In this document: one piece after another, positions 14,592 through 22,511 of the stretch
Layout of the letters: every line of letters begins with the position of its first letter
Numbering within the stretch: the stretch's first letter is position 1
Assembly (NCBI GenBank): GCA_035571275.1
Contig: DATMKQ010000121.1
Span: forward strand, 1 to 62,085
DNA: 62,085 nt
Source: Trebonia sp035571275
GTDB lineage: Bacteria > Actinomycetota > Actinomycetes > Streptosporangiales > Streptosporangiaceae
Direction of reading: 5' to 3'
Position numbers and translations under genes: made by a program
Notes under the pieces: generated by a model
Told to the model about the DNA's origin: nothing
The model's database searches: none
The model's input: only the letters and a program-made list of their open reading frames with translations

Positions 14592-15599
14592 CTAGCCCGC
14601 CCGCAGCGCCGCCAGGATAAGGGCGGCGATGGCGGCCTGGCCACGGGCGTTCGGGTGGAAGGGGGCGGCTAGCGACGTCGGGACCAGGCCCTCGACGTCC
14701 TTGGCGGTCGGGCCCTGGCAGAAGTCGTGCCCGATCGTCGGCGTGTAGGTGTTCACGAAGGTGGCGCCCGCGACCTGGGCCGCGTGCGCCAGCACCGCGT
14801 TGAGTTGTGTCTCGATGCCCCGCAGGTAGCCGATGTCCCCATCGGTGATCGGAACGACCGGCCAGCAGCCGCCCTGTTGCGGGAACAGATCCGGGTACCC
14901 GACGAGCAGCACCCGGGCATGCGGCGCGCGGGAGCGGATCTCGTCGAGCACCGTCGATATTTTCACCCCCTCGGCGGCGGCCTGCGCTGCCAACTGATCG
15001 GTGCCGCCGCTGTTGAAGTGGCCCTCGCACGGGCTCCCGAACGGGTCGGTCACGCTCAGCTTCATGCAGGTCCGGAGCCCGTTCATGAAACCCATGTCGT
15101 CGCCGCCGAGCGTCAGCATGACCAGGGAATCGTCGGGCGCGAGGGCGCTGAGCTGCGGCGGATTAGTGCCCAGGTACGTTTTCTGCGGCTCGGTCATCTC
15201 CGTGACGCCCGCGCCGGTGCAGGACACGTTGACGAGGTCGGCGGTCACACCAAGCGCCTTCGCCACCCGAGCCGGGTACCCGTCCGACGATCGCAGGCAG
15301 CCGAACGGCCGGCTAGTCAGGGACAACGGCATCAGGTCACCCGCCGTGTACGAGTCCCCGAGCGCGACAACCGGCCCGGTCCCGGTCAGCACTCCCGCCC
15401 GCGGCGCGACGGCGTCTTGCGCGGCCGGGCCGTCCGTAGCACGCCCGTCCGTGGCGGCCGAGTGCCCGCTTGTTCGCTGTCCGGCCGCGGGGGCGCCCTG
15501 GTGCGCCGGCCCGGCCGGGCCGCCGCAGGCGCACAGCAGGACCGTGGCCGTCGCCGCGACAGCGGCTGACCACACCCCGCTCAGCCGGCGACTCCACAC
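14592..15599 (-). CDS. Lipoprotein SGNH/GDSL hydrolase
   Basis: 335 aa secreted esterase/lipase-like protein. Signal peptide with a lipobox LCAC (lipidated Cys25), then a low-complexity spacer to about 70. SGNH block I is VVALGDSYTAG with nucleophile Ser83. Block II Gly lies in NVSCTGAG. Block III reads LGGDDMG with Asp in place of the usual Asn. Block V is AAPFHPNARGQ with the catalytic His. Probably an outer-leaflet carbohydrate esterase or lipase. It lies just downstream of the T4SS-like operon but may be independent (54-nt gap). Confidence 0.88.
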   Translation of the reverse strand: MWSRRLSGVWSAAVAATATVLLCACGGPAGPAHQGAPAAGQRTSGHSAATDGRATDGPAAQDAVAPRAGVLTGTGPVVALGDSYTAGDLMPLSLTSRPFGCLRSSDGYPARVAKALGVTADLVNVSCTGAGVTEMTEPQKTYLGTNPPQLSALAPDDSLVMLTLGGDDMGFMNGLRTCMKLSVTDPFGSPCEGHFNSGGTDQLAAQAAAEGVKISTVLDEIRSRAPHARVLLVGYPDLFPQQGGCWPVVPITDGDIGYLRGIETQLNAVLAHAAQVAGATFVNTYTPTIGHDFCQGPTAKDVEGLVPTSLAAPFHPNARGQAAIAALILAALRAG

Positions 15600-15653
15600 G
15601 GTATTGCCTTCCCCGCGATGCGTACTATCGGCAGAGTAACATCGGTGCGGGCA

Positions 15654-16781
15654 CTAGCCGCCGGTGAGGTGGACGCCGACGTGGGCCCATGGGCGGATGA
15701 AGCCGACAACCTGGTTGTCGCCTCCCGGCGAGGTCGGGGTCCCGTATGTGGAGATACGGATCGGGAAGCCGGTCGCGTACGCCTCGATCATCTGGCCGTT
15801 GCCGATCACCAGCCCCACGTGCCCGGGCGCCTGGACCGTGCCGTCCCCACCCGCGAAGAACACCAGGTCGCCGGGCTCCACCTGGGAGGCCGGGACGCGC
15901 GGCCCCCACAGCCACTGCTCCTGCGAGGTGCGCGGAATGTCGATGCCGGCGGCGCGGTAGGCCATCATGACCAGGCCGGAGCAGTCGAAGGCGTCCGGTC
16001 CGGTGCCGCCCCACAAGTACGGCTTGCCGATCTGCGCCTCGGCGTAGCTGATGACGAGGCCGACCACGGCGTTCGGCGTGGTCAAGACGTCAAGCTGACC
16101 GGTGCACGTCCCGGAGGGACCGGAGCCCGACCCCGGTGTGACCGCGCTGACCGTGTACCCGCCGCTGGCATAGGTCGACGCCCACGACAACACGTCCTGG
16201 ACGTAGGAGTCCAGGTGGTTGTAGGCGAAGATCGCCTCGGATGGGTCGGTCTGCACGCCGTGCTCGAGCAGGTACTTCGCCGCGCCCGCGATCGCGTCCG
16301 CCGGGTCGTACACCGACACCGTGGGCTTGCCGTCCTCGTCGGTCGCGACCCCGTCGACCACTTCGGACGCCGGATGGATCGGCGCCCCGCCCCACTGGTC
16401 GCCCGCGGCGCCCCCGATGCCGATCTGCATCGGCCCGGCGGCGCCGAACGGGTTGGCGCCGCTCAGCACCCCAGGCAGCGTGGACCGCCCGTCGTCGCTT
16501 TCCACCTCGCCGATGCCTGCCAGGATCGTCCACGCGATGCCGTACTGCTGCCCGACCCGCCGGAACCACGTCAGGTAGTTCACCGGGATGGAGTTCTGCG
16601 CCTGCGCGCTGACCCCGGGCTGGGCGACCGTCGGCCCGGAGCCCTGGCCGCAGCCGGCGCCGCTGCCGCCGGCGAACAGGATGCTGCTGCCGCCGACCAC
16701 GAGCATCGGTATCGTGAGCAGGGCGAGCAGCAGGAGCACGGCCACGCCGGCGACGGAAAGCCCGAGGACCCGGCGGTTCAC
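15654..16781 (-). CDS. Lytic transglycosylase + NlpC/P60 peptidoglycan hydrolase of the T4SS-like operon
   Basis: 375 aa, exported by an N-terminal helix (about 7-30). First domain is lysozyme-like (about 65-205): AGIGEVESDDGRS with Glu94-Ser95, then GAAGPMQIG and AIFAYNHLDSYV. Second is NlpC/P60 (about 240-368): catalytic Cys267 in DAFDCSGLVMMAYRAAG and His321 in GHVGLVIG. Such two-domain hydrolases (VirB1/TcpG-like) open peptidoglycan for secretion channels. It is the last gene of the operon and overlaps the preceding gene by 4 nt. Its presence strongly supports an envelope-spanning complex. Confidence 0.9.
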   Translation of the reverse strand: MNRRVLGLSVAGVAVLLLLALLTIPMLVVGGSSILFAGGSGAGCGQGSGPTVAQPGVSAQAQNSIPVNYLTWFRRVGQQYGIAWTILAGIGEVESDDGRSTLPGVLSGANPFGAAGPMQIGIGGAAGDQWGGAPIHPASEVVDGVATDEDGKPTVSVYDPADAIAGAAKYLLEHGVQTDPSEAIFAYNHLDSYVQDVLSWASTYASGGYTVSAVTPGSGSGPSGTCTGQLDVLTTPNAVVGLVISYAEAQIGKPYLWGGTGPDAFDCSGLVMMAYRAAGIDIPRTSQEQWLWGPRVPASQVEPGDLVFFAGGDGTVQAPGHVGLVIGNGQMIEAYATGFPIRISTYGTPTSPGGDNQVVGFIRPWAHVGVHLTGG

Positions 16782-17431
16782 GAGTTACCCGCGTCCGCGA
16801 GTTCGATGTCGTCGACCTCCCAGCCCCCGGCCGCGGACACGACCGTGACCGCGTACTGGGTGCTCGCGGTCGTCGTCCCCGTGCTGGTGGCAAGCCGCTG
16901 CACGATGTTGACGAGGAACGTGATCGATCCGGTGCCGAACGAACGGATCGCAGTGATCCCGCCGCTGCTCGTGGAGATCTGCTTCTGGCGGGATCGCTGC
17001 GCCGCCACCCCGGGCGTGGCGTACGCGTTCTGGAGCGTCTCCGCCAGCTCAGCGGTGACCACGTTGGCCATTTTCGCGGCGTACGCGGTGGCCGTCTCGG
17101 TGTAGCTGAACGTGTCGTAGTCGACGGCGAAGGCCGTCGTCACCTGTGCCGCCTCGGTCAGGTCCTGTTGGGTGAACGGCAGCCACTGGTAGATGTCCGT
17201 GCCCCCGGCACCCGGCGACGTGGCGATGGGCGTGCCGGGCGGCACGGTTGCGGGCGGGACCGCCGTCGGCGGGCTGCTCGCAGTGACGGCGGGAGAACTG
17301 CTGGCCGACGTGGTGGGCGACGCGCCGGCCCCGTGGTGCGTGCCGGGGCCTAGCAGGTAGATGCCCAGCCCGGCGAGGAGCAGGACGACGACGGCGAACA
17401 GCAGTCGCTGCTGGCCGGTGGACAGTTCCAT
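16778..17431 (-). CDS. VirB8/TcpC-like bitopic membrane protein (short)
   Basis: 217 aa with one N-terminal helix (about 8-27), a Ser/Thr/Pro-rich linker (about 35-75), and an extracytoplasmic domain of about 135 residues whose alpha+beta pattern (TEAAQVTTAFAVDYDTF..., ITFLVNIVQRL, YAVTVVSAAGGWEVDDIEL) fits the NTF2-like fold of VirB8/TcpC scaffold proteins. Sequence alone is weak evidence; the position between VirB6-like and hydrolase genes supports it. Starts 12 nt after the VirB6-like stop, overlaps the next gene by 4 nt. Would be the second VirB8-like protein of the operon. Confidence 0.65.
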   Translation of the reverse strand: MELSTGQQRLLFAVVVLLLAGLGIYLLGPGTHHGAGASPTTSASSSPAVTASSPPTAVPPATVPPGTPIATSPGAGGTDIYQWLPFTQQDLTEAAQVTTAFAVDYDTFSYTETATAYAAKMANVVTAELAETLQNAYATPGVAAQRSRQKQISTSSGGITAIRSFGTGSITFLVNIVQRLATSTGTTTASTQYAVTVVSAAGGWEVDDIELADAGNS

Positions 17432-17443
17432 GGCCGGCCCTCG

Positions 17444-19981
17444 CTACTTGTCCCGGCGGACAGGCCGCAGCCAGAACGGCAGCGGCGACCGCTTTCCCGC
17501 CGCCCCGGTTCCCTCTATGTCACCAGAACGGACCGTGCCTCCTGCCCCGAACCAGCCGCTTCCTCTAGGGCGCCCGAACGTGGCGCCGGAGCCATTGCCC
17601 GGCTCGCCACCGCCCGCCGGCCGGTTGCCAGACGACCGGGAACCTGGCCGGACCCGCGGCGGCGCGGGCGGGCGCCCGCCGCCGGAGGCGTCACCAGAAC
17701 CGCCGGAGCGGCCCCGGCGGACGCTGCCCGCCGGGCCGGGCGCCTGCGCGGAGCGGTGCCCGTTGTCAGCCAGGCCCGGCGGCGGATCGGAGCGATTGCC
17801 GTTGCCCGCCGGACCGGAGGCCGGAGCGGGAGCGGAACCCGCGGACCGACCGCTGGTGGTGGAGCGCGCCGACGAGCCGCGGGCCCAGCCCGCCGAGGCA
17901 CCCTCGGGTGCTGACCTGCCGCCGGGCGGTCGCAGCGGCAGCGGCGGTGCCGCCCGGCCGCTGCCGCTCCCGGCCTCCGGCCACTGTCTGCCCCGGCCGC
18001 CTCCGCCGGAGCCACCGGACCCGCCGGAGCCGCCCTGGCCGTCGTCGTCGCCTGGCGGCGACGACGGTCCTTCCGGTCGTAGCCTGCCCGTGACGTGGCC
18101 ATCCGCGCCCGGCGGGGGCGACGCAGTGCCCGCCGCGGCCTCTTCGCCGGGCGGGCCGGCCATGGCCGAGGCCCCCGGCGGGCCCGCGGCGCCGGCCGCC
18201 GCGGCGGTGGCCGGGTGACGGCGCGCCCAGCGGGCGGCACGGTAGGCGGCCACGCTGGGGATCGCGACACCCGCCGCGGTGGCGGATGCCCGGCGGAAGC
18301 CGTAGCTCGCCTCTCGCCAGCTGTACTCCGCCCGCCCCTCCGAGCCGATGACGCCGTAGCCGACCGAGGAGAACAGGTGCTGGAACGGCTTACGGTAGAT
18401 GAACACCGCGACGGTGACCAGCGCGATCATCAAGATCTTGAGCGCCCACGGCAGCGCCGTGTCGGTGGTGCTCATGATGAGCGAATAACAGTAGAGCAGC
18501 ACGCTCAGCACGATCGCGATCGCCACCTGTTTCATCAGCACGCCGACGAGCATCTCGAACCAGCGGATCGCGATGACCCGGCCGAACCCAGGGTGCGTCC
18601 CGATTATCAGGAAGAACGGCCCGGCGACGAGCAGCAGCAGGAAGCCGAGCTTGAGCACGATCAGGGTCAGCGCGATCAGCAGCACGAGCAGTCCCGCGGC
18701 CACCGCCGCGAACAGCGCCTCAAAGCCGATTTCCAGCCTGGTCGTCCACTGCAAGCCCTGGAACAGCGGGTAGACCGCCGGGTTGCTGGACTGCATCTGT
18801 TTAGCGATGCCCTGGTAGACACTCTGCTTGGCGGCGATCAGCGCGGCCGTGGGCTGCTCGTTGACGGCAATCGCCTGCGCCCACAGCAGCGCCCGGCCGT
18901 ACTGGTTCACCACGGTCGGGGTCTGCGTGCTCGACGTCGCGAACTGGGTGCTGCCGAACTCGCCGTCCAGCCAGGGCTTGCAGACCAGCACCGACCACAG
19001 GTCGTTGGCGTTCTCGTCCACTAGCCCGTTCGACGAGCTGAACACGTAGTTCGTCGTCACGCTCTGCGGGTCGCCTGCCTGCACCGGCAGGCAGTCGCTT
19101 ACGGTGGTTCCCGGCAGCTTCGCGAACGCCACGTTCAGCACCTGCGTGACGCCGTTGGACACCGAGGTGCCAACGCCGGTGAAGTCGGCGGGCCTGCCGA
19201 TCAGCCAGATCGCGGCCGCGCAGGCGACGACCATCCACAGCGTGCCCTCGATGGTCCTGGTGGCCCGCTTGCGGACCAGCCCCTGCCAAGCCAGCCAGAT
19301 CGCGCCGATGATCACTACCGGCATCAGGAACGGGAAGTAGATCGCGTTGCCGAGCGACGTGATCAGATGGTTGACCGCGGTCTGCAGCCACGCCAGGATG
19401 CCGTTGCCCGCCGCGGACTGGTACACGGTAATCGTCACCCGGTCCAGCGACTTGGCCATGTCGAAGACCATGCCCGCGACGTTGTTGCCGATCAGCGAGG
19501 TAATGTCCGAGCACTGCAGGCCGTAGGCCGCCCAGTACTGGCCGGCCAGGCCATAGTTGTCGTACAGCGTCTTGCCGCCGGTCTGGCCGCCCGGAGGCGC
19601 GATCAGCGAGTCCACGCCCGCGGTGGCCTGCTCCGGCTGCGGCGTCGACGGGGTGCAGATGTTGTTCAGGTCCCCGACGACGCCGCCGTTGTTGCAGAAG
19701 CCGGCCAGGTTGAGGATGTCACCCATGCCCGGCACACTGCAGATCCCGCCGTCCGGCCGGACGAGCGCGTCCGTCTCCAGCTGGTTCACAGGGGCGGGTA
19801 GCTTGTCCGTCGTCGCGTGCGTCATCGTGGCGGCGCGCGCCGCCGCCGGATGGGCGGCGGGGTGGGCGAGAGGGACAGCTCCGGCCGGGCGGGCGAAGAA
19901 CAACCCGCCGAGCAGGACCGTGAAGATTGCGCCGGTCAGCAGCACTGCCCTGGTCAGGGCGCGTGCGTGGGGTTCAGCCAT
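17444..19981 (-). CDS. VirB6/TrbL-like polytopic membrane protein
   Basis: 845 aa. N-terminal signal-like helix (about 10-32, ending ARPAGA), an extracytoplasmic region, then membrane helices recognisable at YFPFLMPVVIIGAIWLAW, TLWMVVACAAAIWLIG, a double segment AAGLLVLLIALTLIVLKLGFLL / LLVAGPFFLIIGT, VAIAIVLSVLLYCYSLIM and ALKILMIALVTVAVFIY. The last 280 residues are Gly/Pro/Ser-rich and probably disordered. VirB6/TrbL proteins form the inner-membrane channel platform of type IV secretion systems. The next gene upstream is the VirB4 ATPase (30-nt gap). Confidence 0.8.
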   Translation of the reverse strand: MAEPHARALTRAVLLTGAIFTVLLGGLFFARPAGAVPLAHPAAHPAAARAATMTHATTDKLPAPVNQLETDALVRPDGGICSVPGMGDILNLAGFCNNGGVVGDLNNICTPSTPQPEQATAGVDSLIAPPGGQTGGKTLYDNYGLAGQYWAAYGLQCSDITSLIGNNVAGMVFDMAKSLDRVTITVYQSAAGNGILAWLQTAVNHLITSLGNAIYFPFLMPVVIIGAIWLAWQGLVRKRATRTIEGTLWMVVACAAAIWLIGRPADFTGVGTSVSNGVTQVLNVAFAKLPGTTVSDCLPVQAGDPQSVTTNYVFSSSNGLVDENANDLWSVLVCKPWLDGEFGSTQFATSSTQTPTVVNQYGRALLWAQAIAVNEQPTAALIAAKQSVYQGIAKQMQSSNPAVYPLFQGLQWTTRLEIGFEALFAAVAAGLLVLLIALTLIVLKLGFLLLLVAGPFFLIIGTHPGFGRVIAIRWFEMLVGVLMKQVAIAIVLSVLLYCYSLIMSTTDTALPWALKILMIALVTVAVFIYRKPFQHLFSSVGYGVIGSEGRAEYSWREASYGFRRASATAAGVAIPSVAAYRAARWARRHPATAAAAGAAGPPGASAMAGPPGEEAAAGTASPPPGADGHVTGRLRPEGPSSPPGDDDGQGGSGGSGGSGGGGRGRQWPEAGSGSGRAAPPLPLRPPGGRSAPEGASAGWARGSSARSTTSGRSAGSAPAPASGPAGNGNRSDPPPGLADNGHRSAQAPGPAGSVRRGRSGGSGDASGGGRPPAPPRVRPGSRSSGNRPAGGGEPGNGSGATFGRPRGSGWFGAGGTVRSGDIEGTGAAGKRSPLPFWLRPVRRDK

Positions 19982-20011
19982 CGGGGGGGCTCCTGTATAC
20001 GGCGGTTACTG

Positions 20012-22459
20012 CTAGGTGGTCGCCGCCGCCGGCTGTGCCGGCCGACGGGCTCGTGTCGGATTTGTGTCGATCCAGTCCCGTAGTTCTTCGGATACGAGAT
20101 CGACGCCGATGCGGCCCGCGCGGTCGTCGAGGTCACGGAAGATGCATTCGCCGTTTCCGAGGGCACGGAGCGCTGCCTTGTGCTCCTCGGACGGCTCCAC
20201 GCCGAGCAGCGACAGGACGTTCGTCACCTCGGCACGTTCCGACGAGCGGAACGCGAACACGCTGGACAGGCAGTTGGTCACCTGCTCGTTGAGCAGGTCG
20301 CCCGCGTTCTGTGAGATGAGGACGAGCGCCGTGTTCCTGGAGCGCCCCATCCGGGACACCTCGGGAACCAGCTTCGCGCCCTCGGGCGTGGACGTGATCG
20401 CCCACGCCTCGTCGAGGAAGATCGCCTTCTGCGCGGTGCGCTCCACGGTGTTCATCAGCCTGCGTGCGAACTGCGACACCAGGTACAGCAGCGCCACCGA
20501 CAGCCGCTGTTCGTAGGAGTAATCGTCCCTGCCGGTCGTCGTGTCAGGCAGCGTCAGGCCGCCCAGCGTGAACACCGTCGTCCAGCCCTCGGCGTCGATC
20601 TGCTGGCCGCCGGACGGGGCGAAGCACAGCCTGGCCAGGCGCATCTCGGAGACCGAGTGCATCACGGCACCGAGGTTCTTCCACGCCGGATCCTCGGACT
20701 CCTCCAGCTGGCGAACGACCTTGCCCAGGCTTGGCCGCGGCCCGCCGGCCACGGTGCCGACCGCCTGGATCATCGCACTCTCCCGCTCCTCGCTCATTCG
20801 CGGCAGCAGCAGGCGCAGCGTCTCCGTCGCCATCGTGCGCTTTTCCGCCAGGTCGTCGCCGAACGAGAACGGGTCGAGCAGGCCGGCGGCCGCAGAGCCG
20901 AGCGGCAGCACCCGGGCCTTGCGCCCGGACCTGGACAGGAACTCGACAAGCGGCTCGGCGTCACCCTTGGGGTCGATCACCGCGACCGTCGCACCGCGCA
21001 GCGCTAGCTGGTAGATCAGCAGCATCGCCAGCGTCGTCTTCCCGCCGCCCGGCTCGCCGGTGATGGCGACGGCCGTCGGCCGGTTGCGCGCGGCGGCCAG
21101 CATCGGGTCGAAGTGCACGACAGAACGCGCCCGGCCCATCGTCTCGCCGATGTAGGGCCCGATCCAGCCCACGCCGTCCGCGATCCGGTCGCCAAGCTCC
21201 ACGGTCGCTGTCGGCATGCCGCCCGCGATCGTGTACAGCGGCTGGCGCTGCACGTACGAGGAAAGCCGCAGCCGCTCGCCTGGCAGCGACTCGGTGAGCA
21301 GCGAGAACTGGTCGCCGGTGGAGTTCACGATGTCGATGCCGATGTCCCGGTAATGCTCGGTGACCGCCTCCACCCGACGGACGCACAGGTCACGGCTGGG
21401 CGCGGTCACGATCAGCCGGTGCCACCCGTACACGAACGGCAGCCGCTCCTTGGTAATGCCGTGCTCGAGCATCCGCGCCGCGGCGATCTGCTCCGCCAGC
21501 GCGATCGGCGCCTCCGCGCCCGCCTCCCTGATGTGCGCGTCCATGTCGCGCGCGTGCGCGAGCCGCCTGCTGACGTCCTTGCTCGCCTTGGCCGGAGGGA
21601 TCAGCCGCATTCTCGAGCTGACCTCAACGGGGAACGGCAGCGAGTCCGCGTAATGCAGCCACGGCTCGCCCTCGGGGAACGACATCACGTCGGGGAATCT
21701 GGCGAACGACAGGAACGCCGCGTAGGACTCCCCCTCCACATGCTCAAGGCGCAGCAGAGTGCGGCCGTTGTGCACCTGGCCCTCGTAAAGCTGCTCGACC
21801 TCCCCCGCCCCCCAGGTCCGGCGGCGCGCCGCCGATGGCGGCGGGTCGTTGAGCGAACCCATCAACGTGTGCCGGACCAGCCAGGCGACCTCGCGGGAGT
21901 TCGCGTGCCGCGCGGCGAGCGCGCTAGCGGTGAGGGCCCGGCCGAGCCGTTCGGCTTGTTCGGTCCACTTGCCTATCTCGCCCGCGGGCAGCGACTCGTC
22001 ATCGATGCCCAGGGTGCGCTCGGTGGCACGGTAGCTGTGCAGGAAGTGCGTGAACACCCCGCCTGAAAGCTGCGCGCGCATCCCGCGCTGGCCAAGCCGG
22101 ACGCCGAGGTAGATCTCCTTCGACCAGAAGTCCTTCGCCCACACGTACTGATAGATCTGCTCCAGGTACTCCCGCCAGCCCGGGCCGCCGTCGGAGGTGG
22201 CGTCCAGGCCCGTGGCCCACTCCACCGCCGGGTAAGGCCGGTGCGCGATCCGCAGGTGCACCTCGGCGTCCTGCATCCTGATCGCGGCGAGCGCGACCGT
22301 GATATTGGTCGCGAGGGCCTCGCGCTCCTCGGGCGTCGTGAACTCATAGGAGACCGAGGGCACGCGGTAGTACGCCCACGCGTGCGTATCGGTCAGCAGC
22401 ACCCGGTCGTCGAAGTATCGGATCGCCAGGCGGCTTCGGCCCTTCGACTTCGTGCTCAC
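20012..22459 (-). CDS. VirB4-family T4SS ATPase
   Basis: About 816 aa. N-terminal VirB4 region, then a RecA-like motor domain: Walker A ITGEPGGGKTTLAML (GKT at about 474-476), VIDPKGDAEPLV, Walker B KAIFLDEAWAIT (about 681-687), then RNTALVLISQNAGDLL. VirB4 proteins energise substrate transfer and pilus assembly at the inner membrane. GTG 22459 has AGGAGA 5-6 nt upstream; GTG 22462 is the alternative. It is the strongest single indicator that this operon is a T4SS relative. No second, VirD4-type coupling ATPase is present in the window. Confidence 0.9.
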   Translation of the reverse strand: MSTKSKGRSRLAIRYFDDRVLLTDTHAWAYYRVPSVSYEFTTPEEREALATNITVALAAIRMQDAEVHLRIAHRPYPAVEWATGLDATSDGGPGWREYLEQIYQYVWAKDFWSKEIYLGVRLGQRGMRAQLSGGVFTHFLHSYRATERTLGIDDESLPAGEIGKWTEQAERLGRALTASALAARHANSREVAWLVRHTLMGSLNDPPPSAARRRTWGAGEVEQLYEGQVHNGRTLLRLEHVEGESYAAFLSFARFPDVMSFPEGEPWLHYADSLPFPVEVSSRMRLIPPAKASKDVSRRLAHARDMDAHIREAGAEAPIALAEQIAAARMLEHGITKERLPFVYGWHRLIVTAPSRDLCVRRVEAVTEHYRDIGIDIVNSTGDQFSLLTESLPGERLRLSSYVQRQPLYTIAGGMPTATVELGDRIADGVGWIGPYIGETMGRARSVVHFDPMLAAARNRPTAVAITGEPGGGKTTLAMLLIYQLALRGATVAVIDPKGDAEPLVEFLSRSGRKARVLPLGSAAAGLLDPFSFGDDLAEKRTMATETLRLLLPRMSEERESAMIQAVGTVAGGPRPSLGKVVRQLEESEDPAWKNLGAVMHSVSEMRLARLCFAPSGGQQIDAEGWTTVFTLGGLTLPDTTTGRDDYSYEQRLSVALLYLVSQFARRLMNTVERTAQKAIFLDEAWAITSTPEGAKLVPEVSRMGRSRNTALVLISQNAGDLLNEQVTNCLSSVFAFRSSERAEVTNVLSLLGVEPSEEHKAALRALGNGECIFRDLDDRAGRIGVDLVSEELRDWIDTNPTRARRPAQPAAATT

Positions 22460-22511
22460 CACTTCTCCTGAGTCGGCTGGCCGTGACAGTCGCCACGGTC
22501 CGTTCCGGGGA